Shown: positions 58,111 to 64,000 of the stretch, piece after piece
How positions within the stretch are numbered: the first letter of the stretch is position 1
Layout of the letters: each line of letters starts with the position of its first letter
From: Corynebacterium kefirresidentii
Lineage (GTDB): Bacteria > Actinomycetota > Actinomycetes > Mycobacteriales > Mycobacteriaceae
Assembly (NCBI GenBank): GCA_002154655.1
Contig: NGUZ01000001.1
Location: 372,001 to 436,000 of the forward strand
Direction: 5' to 3'
Length of the DNA: 64,000 bases
Position numbers and translations under genes: made by a program
Notes under the pieces: model-generated
Seen by the model: only the letters and a program-made list of their open reading frames with translations
Told to the model about the DNA's origin: nothing
Database searches by the model: none

Positions 58111-58489
58111 ATGAGTCTCTCCGATTTCTCTCAGCTTGCCCCGGCGTGACCATCGAGTGCCGCGACGAGCATTGGCTTGTCAGCAACGTCGCGCTTACCG
58201 CTGATGGTTTCCGAATTCGTGCGCGTGGTGTGAGTGATTACGTGCGTGATACAACGGCCACTTTCTTCACCGCACTTGATGACATTGCGGTTTTCGACCC
58301 GGCCAATGTCGCGGTGACCCCGGGTGAGTCTTCGCTTTTCGGCATATTCGCTTGTGGTTGGAGTCGACGCTGCGCCGCACGCCGGTGCCGCTGTACCAAA
58401 AGCAGCTGGAGGTGGCCACGCAGATGCTGGCGGACCCGCTGGATTATCAGCTGTCTGCGGTGAAGTTGGCGCTTTCAGATGAGCGCCTG
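58111..58489 (+). pseudogene. Decayed N-terminal remnant of a SNF2/DEAD-type helicase of defence-island type
   Basis: Three frames join into one coherent protein start. Frame A from the ATG at 58111 (GGAG upstream) reads MSLSDFSQLAP. A one-base loss near 58144 shifts to frame B, GVTIECRDEHWLVSNVALT...SDYVRDTTATFFTALDDIAVFDP. A second shift near 58325-58333 leads to frame C, RLWLESTLRRTPVPLYQKQ...DYQLSAVKLALSDERL, then a TAG at 58490. Intact relatives continue with LRPRILIAD and the helicase P-loop, which is absent here. The pattern resembles DISARM DrmD-like or similar SNF2 helicases. The exact family is inferred from memory. Confidence 0.7.
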
Positions 58490-59109
58490 TAGAGGTAGGA
58501 AGAGGATGCCGGCACCCATGGCTGTCCCAAACAGCGCGAGCACCCAACCTAGGCGGGACCTTCGGACTTGGTGGCTGCACGGCTTATCGACGCCGACCCG
58601 GCAGCACTATCGCCGGTGCCATCTACGTGGGGCTTGGAAATAGTCATCGATTCTACTTTCTAAAACTCCACCTCGTTGCGGAAATCGAGCGGGTCATACA
58701 GTGGCCGCAGTCCCGGCCGCGACCGAGCTCGTCCGAGCCAATCGCTAATATTTCTATGACTGCGGCTCTCAATTTCTTAGTGATGCTTAGTGGTGCAGTT
58801 TGGCGACAAGCTCCTCATGGTGCCTCTTAGCTTCATCACCTCACAGGATATCGTCGAAAAGCAGCTCTCTACGGTTGCTCGGTGTAAGCCGCTCATGCGC
58901 GCGCTCGGTACACGCCCCATCGCCCGGCGGAGCTTGCCAACGCCCCGTCCCTCCACCACTGCGACGACTCTAACGGTGGCGAGCATCGCGGCCCGCTAGC
59001 GAGCCGGGGGTATAACTTGGGGCGGGATGGTGCCTCTGCGCGAATTTTAGGGTTCGGGGCGTGGGGTGTAGGTACGGCGTGCAGCGCACGGGGGAGTAAG
59101 GTGTTTCTG
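58490..59109. other. Gene-free decayed region after the helicase remnant
   Basis: No intact gene. The frame that ends the helicase remnant runs on to 58663, interrupted only by TAG codons at 58490, 58496 and about 58549, and ends with a readable DLVAARLIDADPAALSPVP segment that I cannot assign. The rest shows no good ribosome site or family match. Confidence 0.5.
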
Positions 59110-60303
59110 CTACTGAGAATCGAAGTCCTCAACGATGAGGCTTGCAGCATGCTCGCGGAGGTAGTCGCGCATGTATGGCAAAGCGAAGTCGACTTCGCCG
59201 TGGCCGGTGGTGGTGATCATTTCGGCGTCGAGAAGCCGGCGGCGGTAGTTGCCCACATAAGAATCTGTTTTATTGAAGCGAGCCTTGATATCCGATATTT
59301 TGGTGGGGCCATCATTTTGGGCCATGTAAACCAAGAAGCTTCGGTCGACGTTCGAGAGGTCCGATAGTGCCGGCTCGTGGACAAGCTGGCCGAGCTTGCG
59401 CTGCGCAGTTGCGACTGCTCGCTGAGCAGAGTCAATGGAAATTTCGGAGCTGTCATCCGAAATGCGTTCTTTTTCCCTAAATGAGCATTGGCCAACGAGT
59501 TGAATCATGAATGGGTAACCATGACATGCCTCGACTGCGGTTTTAAGAGCGTCTTGTGACCATGAGGTTGCGGCGCTGTGGAGGGGCTCTTCCAATGCTT
59601 CACGGACATCCGAATCGGAGACTCTACCTAGCTCAATGCGGTTTGCGCGGCGAAGGAAAGTGACTGGATTGGCATCGCCGTGGCTGTTTAGCTTCCCGGA
59701 AAGCAGCGGCCTTATTGAAGTTGGGATGCCCGCCATGACTACGGAAATGTCTTCACCCTCACGGATGAGGTGCTGTATTGTCGCCCCGAACTCTATGAGC
59801 TCTTGGCTGCGTTGGTGGTGCATCTCATCCAGAGTTACGAGCACTCCGCCGGGATCCTGGCCGGCTTTCCGGTCCAGTTCGCGTTTATAAGCCAACAGAT
59901 CCTTAAGCGCATTGCGCAGTGAGTATGTTGATTCTGCGATAGCGCGGGTATCCCAATTAAGTCCGCCGCCAATGCCGAGGATGGAGACGTTGAGCCCCTT
60001 GAGTTGCTTCCTGTCCTGGGACAGGCGTTGGATAATGCTGCTGCGTAAGCGCTCAACAAAACCGGTTGTTGCAGTATCGCTGAGCGTGAGCCAGCCGCGC
60101 GCGAGTGCTTCATCTTCGAAAGCGTTGAGCAGGACGGTTTTCCCGATGCCGCGGGGGCCAATAATGAGAGAGATTCTTTCATGGGCGCCGGGCCCCTCAT
60201 CGAGTGCAAAACCGAAATCATCAATGGCATCGCTCCGACCAACCAGCAACGGGGGAGTGGCGCCAAGTGTGGCTGTAAAGGGATTGGTGTGCTTTGGCTT
60301 CAT
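59110..60303 (-). CDS. AAA ATPase with C-terminal winged helix (Orc1/AAA_16-like), accessory
   Basis: 397 residues. Walker A is GPRGIGKTVLL (about 48-58), Walker B is VLVTLDEMHHQ, and AGIPTSI follows as sensor I. The C-terminal part (DLSNVDRSFLVYMAQNDGPTKISDIKARFNKTDSYVGNYRRRLLDAEMI) is a winged helix that probably binds DNA. Such proteins occur as single accessory genes, some in defence or mobile elements. TATAGT six bases before the ATG at 60303 predicts a leaderless message; a GTG at 60321 overlaps that box and is less likely. A 9-bp repeat array lies just upstream. Function unknown. Confidence 0.78.
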   Translation of the reverse strand: MKPKHTNPFTATLGATPPLLVGRSDAIDDFGFALDEGPGAHERISLIIGPRGIGKTVLLNAFEDEALARGWLTLSDTATTGFVERLRSSIIQRLSQDRKQLKGLNVSILGIGGGLNWDTRAIAESTYSLRNALKDLLAYKRELDRKAGQDPGGVLVTLDEMHHQRSQELIEFGATIQHLIREGEDISVVMAGIPTSIRPLLSGKLNSHGDANPVTFLRRANRIELGRVSDSDVREALEEPLHSAATSWSQDALKTAVEACHGYPFMIQLVGQCSFREKERISDDSSEISIDSAQRAVATAQRKLGQLVHEPALSDLSNVDRSFLVYMAQNDGPTKISDIKARFNKTDSYVGNYRRRLLDAEMITTTGHGEVDFALPYMRDYLREHAASLIVEDFDSQ

Positions 60304-60309
60304 GCTCTC

Positions 60310-60315
60310 ACTATA
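60310..60315 (-). promoter_or_regulatory. -10 box of a probable leaderless AAA ATPase transcript
   Basis: Minus strand TATAGT ends six bases before the ATG at 60303. No ribosome site is present between them. Confidence 0.5.
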
Positions 60316-60329
60316 AGCCACAAGGCTTT

Positions 60330-60393
60330 TGAAGTCTTGTGAAGTTTATGAAGTTTTTGAATTCTTTGAAGTTTGTGAAGTTTATGAAAAGCT
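60330..60393. repeat. Array of about seven 9-bp direct repeats upstream of the AAA ATPase
   Basis: On the plus strand the units are TGAAGTCTTG (ten bases), TGAAGTTTA, TGAAGTTTT, TGAATTCTT, TGAAGTTTG, TGAAGTTTA and TGAAAAGCT. The phase is kept at nine bases from 60340 to 60393. The array begins 15 bases upstream of the predicted -10 box, so it would cover the -35 and further region. It looks like iterons for a DNA-binding protein, possibly the ATPase itself. Nine bases is not a full helical turn. Confidence 0.8.
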
Positions 60394-60843
60394 TTGAAAT
60401 GTGAGCAAAAGGACGTACAGCTCCTCCGGAGGAACGATTGCGTTGAGTGAGCCCAATTCAGGGGGTCTGCGGAGGATTGAAGACGGCGCACATAAATGAA
60501 GTAGCGAAAGCCATAGGAGAAGGGAACTGCTTACCGCGGTTGCTGAGGCTTCGTGCACCGTGGCTACCAGTTCGCCTCGGCGCAAGGCTGATCTGAATTT
60601 TCAGACCCTCTTGGAGCTGACACAATGTGCATGCAAAATAAAACGTGAAGACGAAGAGTAGCCTCCGTTCATTGTGATCATGAATGCATGATTTCCTATT
60701 GTCGCCATTGAACTTCCCCAGATTTCCGATCTCCTCAAACGGAACAAAACCTGGGACACTTCACGTTGCCTTCTGTGCTGATTACCCGCACCCCTACGCG
60801 TTACCTCTGCGCAGTGTCGGTACGATCCTGTACACCTAGAGCT
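60394..60843. other. Divergent intergenic region between AAA ATPase and unknown protein
   Basis: No gene is supported. A perfect 12-bp palindrome, TCCTCCGGAGGA, is at 60422-60433. TACGAT at 60821-60826 may be the -10 box of the plus-strand gene. The 450-bp length is large for a simple divergent promoter. Confidence 0.45.
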
Positions 60844-61707
60844 ATGGCTGCACTCGACCCACACACCACTACCCCGACCCGACTTCCCCGCGAATGGAAG
60901 CATGAGATCTCTGTGTTAATGCGACAGATTGCAAATACCGGCAACCAGATCGGTCGTTCACGCCCATCATTGACTGATGAAGAGAAACACCGTATTAACC
61001 AGTTCTATACTAACGAGGCATTCAATCCGGCACGAATGCCCGACGAGCTGATTATGAGCGCACTCCAGCAAGTAGGCGCACTGGTTCACCTACTTGGAGA
61101 GATAGCTGACACAGACCTTTTAACTCCGGCTGTTGTAGCACCGCTAGCGCGTAGCGTTGTCGAGCAGTGTAGTCTCGTCCTTTTCCTCACCAGTGAGCAC
61201 GACATGACACTGTGCGTAGCTAAAGCAGCTGGCGCCTTGAGGAAATCTATCGAAGCAGAGGACGCTGCCCAAGATAACGACGACATCAAGAGTCTTGTAG
61301 CTAACTGCGAGAAATTCACCGAGCACTACCGAAAGCAGCGCACACTCAAGAAGTATTCCCTCCCTAAGGGGGCAAGCGAGCTAGTGGAAGATCAACTCAG
61401 TGACTTCGATGGCAAAGACCTGTACAAGGAGCTATGCGGTTACACTCATCAGAACTCGTTTAACGCCTTATTCTCGACGGTGGCGGTTGTGCACAACCCG
61501 ACGCAGCTAGAACTTCGGAGTCTTGAATACTGCACGAGCATCACTGGGATTTTCGTGTACACCGTCAAGAAGCTGGAGCCATTTCGAGACGCCATCGAGT
61601 CCGCCCCGCTTTTCGAGGAGCTTGCATCGTTGTGCCAGTCCTTACACCTGCAATCGAAACGGCTGGATCATTTCATCGATGACTTCGCGCCGACTCAAAA
61701 CAGGTAG
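60844..61707 (+). CDS. Helical protein of unknown function, possibly HEPN/abortive-infection like
   Basis: 287 residues from the ATG at 60844 (MAALDPHTT); the predicted structure is almost wholly helical. Two long helical segments (about 60-140) surround LARSVVEQCSLVLFLTSEHD, and a later segment reads DGKDLYKELCGYTHQNSFNALF, which recalls the Y-x-x-L-C/S-x-Y-x-H pattern of DUF5677-type or HEPN-like proteins. No signal peptide, no membrane helix. It is divergent from the AAA ATPase across the repeat array. The link to defence is inference from shape and place only. Confidence 0.6.
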   Translation: MAALDPHTTTPTRLPREWKHEISVLMRQIANTGNQIGRSRPSLTDEEKHRINQFYTNEAFNPARMPDELIMSALQQVGALVHLLGEIADTDLLTPAVVAPLARSVVEQCSLVLFLTSEHDMTLCVAKAAGALRKSIEAEDAAQDNDDIKSLVANCEKFTEHYRKQRTLKKYSLPKGASELVEDQLSDFDGKDLYKELCGYTHQNSFNALFSTVAVVHNPTQLELRSLEYCTSITGIFVYTVKKLEPFRDAIESAPLFEELASLCQSLHLQSKRLDHFIDDFAPTQNR

Positions 61708-62113
61708 GCGATACAGACCTCCCATTGCGCTCGTCTCTCTCCCCTGGAGGCTTCAACGCAGGGGGCCGTGTCCGAGGGAGTAGGCTCTTACACTAGTCAG
61801 CACCGCAGTCGTAGAGCTTCTTCGGATTTTCTCTGAGGCGGGTGTTATTTTTCTTCCTCGCTGAGAAAATAAAAAAGACTTCCAACTGTGGCTTTTCCCG
61901 TAACAACAGGTAGAGACCCTCTCTTTAGGGGCGCAGTAAAAATTTAGTATCGCGACCCCACTTCTCTTCATATTCTCAGGTGACAGAGTTGAGGTTAGGT
62001 CGCGGTACTCCTTGCCGATTACAACCTCTCGACCTGCGATTTAACACAAAAGGTCGGGGTAGGGTCGGGGTTGCACCGGTGCATATACAACACCGCACCA
62101 CTGACAACCGCAC
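61708..62113. other. Gene-free AT-rich stretch with short repeats
   Basis: No gene is supported. AGGTT and AGGTCG (61992-62002) are followed by AACCT and CGACCT (62023-62035) in an order that would form interlocked stems. A GGTCGGGGTAGGGTCGGGGTTG-like G-rich tandem follows near 62053-62074. ATTTTCTC and GAGAAAAT form a spaced inverted repeat around 61827-61871. Confidence 0.4.
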
Positions 62114-62149
62114 AACAAAAGCACCTCCCAGGAATCCAGGAAGGTGCTT
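62114..62149 (-). terminator. Terminator of the small basic protein gene
   Basis: AAGCACCT and AGGTGCTT flank a short loop with inner CC/GG pairs; on the minus strand TTTTGTTG follows. Confidence 0.75.
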
Positions 62150-62166
62150 ACTCTGGTGCTTAAAAG

Positions 62167-62424
62167 TTACTTCAAGGGATTCTTGTCGCTTACTACGGGT
62201 AGGTGGCCTGCCTTCAACATTTTCTTGAAGGTACGAATCTGCGATGTCCCGAGATTGTCCAACCCGGTTCCTTTGTACGCTTTGTCAAACTCAAGCGCGA
62301 TAGCTTTCGCCTTCTGATCGATAGACTTGTCTGATTTGGCTATCTTGTGGATTGCAGCGTTGGCAATACGCGCTTTGGATGGCGAGACCTTGCCAAAGTC
62401 CTTGTTAATCTTGACGTCGACCAT
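62167..62424 (-). CDS. Small basic protein of unknown function
   Basis: 85 residues from the ATG at 62424 (MVDVKINKDFGKVSPSK), preceded by a strong GGAGGTG ribosome site; an ATG at 62445 overlaps that site and is unlikely. The protein is Lys-rich and helical (IANAAIHKIAKSDKSIDQKAKAIALEFDKAYKG), with a C-terminal part TSQIRTFKKMLKAG. No signal or membrane helix. It has its own terminator. It could be a nucleic-acid binding or toxin/antitoxin-like small protein, but nothing in the sequence proves this. Confidence 0.65.
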   Translation of the reverse strand: MVDVKINKDFGKVSPSKARIANAAIHKIAKSDKSIDQKAKAIALEFDKAYKGTGLDNLGTSQIRTFKKMLKAGHLPVVSDKNPLK

Positions 62425-62844
62425 TTCCAATTCACCTCCCTTCACATAGTGAAAAGATTAGCTTTCCGCCTAGAAACTTCAAAGGAGAAAGAAAATACTT
62501 GTTTGACAATATGCGCTTCCTTTTAGTGCCGGTGGATAGTATCCCTGAAGAACCCTAGGTTTTGTTCCCTCTGAGTAGATGAGAAAATTCGGACCATGCC
62601 AAAGAGGCTTGACTGGGATGCGAAAGGCCGCATTCTGGCGGAGAAAATTTTCAGCGGTTGAAGCGTGCACAATTATGGCGCCCAAACTGGGTATCTGGTG
62701 GCACAGCCTGAGATTGGACGCAAGCAGCTCGAAGCGAAGGACGAGTTCCTAAACATCGGCCGGATGACTTGACAGCTGAAAATACAAAGCTTAGGTGAGA
62801 AACCAACAGCTACGTAACACAAATCGCGATCGTTAATGTTTCGC
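62425..62844. other. Gene-poor stretch with short decayed frames
   Basis: No intact gene. A 22-codon frame at about 62597 reads MPKRLDWDAKGRILAEKIFSG before a stop, and a later frame near 62677-62772 reads AQTGYLVAQPE...KDEFLNIGRMT. Both look like pieces of former genes, but I cannot assign them. Confidence 0.4.
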
Positions 62845-62872
62845 TTTTGAAAGGCGAGTGTTCCTTTATAAA
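62845..62872 (+). promoter_or_regulatory. Promoter of the membrane-anchored unknown protein
   Basis: TTTTGA at 62845-62850 and TATAAA at 62867-62872 are spaced by 16 bases, about 37 bases before the start codon. Confidence 0.6.
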
Positions 62873-62908
62873 ATGGAACCTGTTCAACAACTCTTGAGGT
62901 GATATGGG

Positions 62909-63511
62909 ATGGAACACAAGAAAAAGAACAAGTACCTAATAATCGGCGGAGTTATCGCACTACTTGCTGTGGTAGGTACGTTCCTCAACGATGACCAGAA
63001 TCCTACGGTTCAACCCGCATCACCGACCGTTGAGCAGTCTGCGCCAGCTGACGACAATATCCAGCCTGAAGAAAGCACAGAGGCTGACCCGGATGAGCAT
63101 GCGTTCGCTAAAGATCCGGTGGTTGACGAGTTCGTTGTTGCATATAACGCGATTGCTGCCCATCCATTTACTGAGCTTGAAGCAGGCAATATTCGAACCA
63201 AATACTTCGGTGCCAGTGGCGGATACTGGTTCGAGATGTTGAACGCCGCCGACACTGAGAATATCTTGGTAAAAATCAATACCACCTCAGAGACCTTGGA
63301 AGCTGATGCCAGTGCGATGGCAACAGTTTTCCATGATGCTGTGAAAGCAATCGATCAATCACTTTCCGATGAAGAGATCGCTGCACATTTCAATTCCTTC
63401 ATCACGCTCGAATACACCGGAAAGCAAGACCTAGGGAAAATGGAAGTAGAATTCCATCCCACCTCGGCAGTGAACCAGAACTGGTTCGAGATTGCAGCTA
63501 AACCTCGGTAA
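62909..63511 (+). CDS. Membrane-anchored extracellular protein of unknown function
   Basis: 200 residues. KKKNKYLIIGGVIALLAVVGTFL is an uncleaved basic-hydrophobic anchor (about 4-26), then a Pro/Glu/Asp-rich linker (30-68) and a soluble domain (about 70-200) with FTELEAGNIRTKYFGASGGYWFEML and LEYTGKQDLGKMEVEFHP. GAGGTG lies upstream of the ATG. It has a clear promoter and terminator, so it is an independent unit. I do not recognise a family. Confidence 0.75.
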   Translation: MEHKKKNKYLIIGGVIALLAVVGTFLNDDQNPTVQPASPTVEQSAPADDNIQPEESTEADPDEHAFAKDPVVDEFVVAYNAIAAHPFTELEAGNIRTKYFGASGGYWFEMLNAADTENILVKINTTSETLEADASAMATVFHDAVKAIDQSLSDEEIAAHFNSFITLEYTGKQDLGKMEVEFHPTSAVNQNWFEIAAKPR

Positions 63512-63550
63512 TCACGTGAACACTGACTAGACTCGGCCAATCTATGGATA

Positions 63551-63580
63551 ACGTCCACCACAACGGTGGGCGTTTTCTTT
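63551..63580 (+). terminator. Terminator of the membrane-anchored protein gene
   Basis: ACGTCCACC and GGTGGGCGT pair around a short ACAAC loop (one G-T pair), followed by TTTTCTTT. Confidence 0.85.
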
Positions 63581-63597
63581 CCCCCGAAAGGTTCGCT

Positions 63598-63740
63598 ATG
63601 ACTGTACTAACCTGCGAATCGGTGTGCGCTGGTCATCCTGATACGCTCTGCGATCAAATCGCTGACTAGATCCTCGACGACATTATCCGCAAGGACACGA
63701 ATGCGCGGGTTGCGGTTGAAATGATGGCAACCTGCCCGCT
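63598..63740 (+). pseudogene. MetK-like (S-adenosylmethionine synthetase) N-terminal remnant with in-frame stop
   Basis: The ATG at 63598 (AAAGG upstream) opens MTVLTCESVCAGHPDTLCDQIAD, then TAG at 63667, then ILDDIIRKDTNARVAVEMMAT. This is the start of a methionine adenosyltransferase: ESVxxGHPDxxCDQIxDxILD and ARVAxEM are diagnostic. After MMAT the similarity ends abruptly, so the gene is truncated by deletion as well as by the stop. Divergent MetK-like genes occur on actinobacterial mobile elements; the chromosomal metK is expected elsewhere. Confidence 0.75.
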
Positions 63741-63749
63741 ACGAAAGCA

Positions 63750-63920
63750 ATGGAAATTCTCGAACCTGACATCGCGACGCACTGCGCTGGGCTTAAGAAG
63801 TAGGTTCAGCTGGACTCACAGCATAAAGCGCGGCGTGAGCTGCCGATGCTATGGGACTTCTACTCCAAGCGCAGCAAGCGCTCCATCACGTACCGTGCTT
63901 GGGCGACCACTCAGGTCTAA
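63750..63920 (+). pseudogene. Unassigned broken frame after the MetK-like remnant
   Basis: The frame reads MEILEPDIATHCAGLKK, a TAG at 63801, then VQLDSQHKARRELPMLWDFYSKRSKRSITYRAW and TAA at 63918. Removing the TAG leaves a continuous 56-residue basic C-terminal-like sequence. I cannot name the family. The last 80 bases of the window show nothing further. Confidence 0.4.
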
Positions 63921-64000
63921 AGCCGTAAACGCAAAATCGTGGCCATGAATACGAAAATTTTGACGCCGGTCAAAAGCTACTGTCGGTGCCCCCAGAGCTG

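Noticed and set aside
58131..58580. 149-codon minus-strand frame over the helicase remnant
   Set aside because: Pro/Ala/Thr-rich low-complexity product typical of shadow frames. The plus-strand remnant explains the composition.
60330..60393. CRISPR array
   Set aside because: The units are only nine bases long, contiguous and without spacers. No cas gene is present anywhere in the window.
60300..60491. Open frame reading HKLHKL repeats through the 9-bp array
   Set aside because: The repetitive peptide follows simply from a nine-base DNA repeat. There is no ribosome site, and the predicted ATPase promoter lies inside it.
62479..62685. 68-codon minus-strand frame in the decayed gap
   Set aside because: No ribosome site, no terminator and no recognisable sequence features; short frames of this size are expected by chance.

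Overview
The window is chromosomal DNA from a high-GC Gram-positive bacterium, almost certainly a Corynebacterium. Three things support this: the phosphatidylinositol/PIM lipid genes (pgsA, patA, pimA), the lipoprotein and Tat export signals, and a gene order matching the Mycobacterium tuberculosis Rv2614c-Rv2533c backbone (thrS, HIT, pgsA, patA, pimA, tesB, yebC, ruvCAB, yajC-secDF, DppA-like lipoprotein, apt, rel, ppiase, MBL hydrolase, hisS, aspS, rarA, alaS, yqgF, mltG, aroE, prepilin peptidase, aroCKBQ, pepQ, efp, nusB). The species cannot be fixed from sequence alone.

Layout. Bases 1-1.2 kb: a cut-off RibD-type reductase gene and a YdcZ/DUF606 transporter. 1.25-2.2 kb: a tRNA cluster (one Val(CAC) on the minus strand, then Gly, Val, Gly, Cys, Val, Gly on the plus strand) with a recent Val-Gly duplication. 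2.7-5.1 kb: an envelope copper/haem operon (CopC, PCuAC lipoprotein, Tat-exported DyP peroxidase). 5.2-11 kb: thrS and a tightly overlapped PI/PIM lipid operon. 11-17 kb: a polytopic mannosyltransferase-like protein, thioesterase, YebC and RuvCAB. 16.8-25.2 kb: YajC-SecD-SecF, a peptide-binding lipoprotein, Apt and the bifunctional (p)ppGpp enzyme. 25.3-32.4 kb: secreted 5'-nucleotidase, DUF421 protein, a small secreted protein, cyclophilin, Tpx, MBL hydrolase and HisS. 32.4-38 kb: minus-strand genes (TetR, serine dehydratase, an FMN reductase/luciferase-like pair, a small CBS-like protein, a zinc peptidase). 38.2-47.4 kb: AspS, a kinase-like protein, RarA, AlaS, YqgF and MltG. 47.4-55.7 kb: the shikimate cluster (aroE, prepilin peptidase, aroC-aroK-aroB-aroQ), pepQ, efp and nusB, with a secreted SGNH hydrolase on the other strand. 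55.8-57.8 kb: a PPK2 kinase and two YbjN-like proteins.

From about 57.8 kb to the end the character changes: low gene density, decayed genes, and genes with no house-keeping role. It holds a frameshifted N-terminal remnant of a defence-island type helicase, a predicted leaderless AAA ATPase preceded by a 9-bp tandem repeat array, a divergent helical protein of unknown function, a small basic protein with its own terminator, a membrane-anchored unknown protein, and a broken MetK-like gene with an in-frame stop. This looks like an eroded accessory island and is the best place to look for something new. No CRISPR array, intact insertion sequence, rRNA or recognisable riboswitch was seen.
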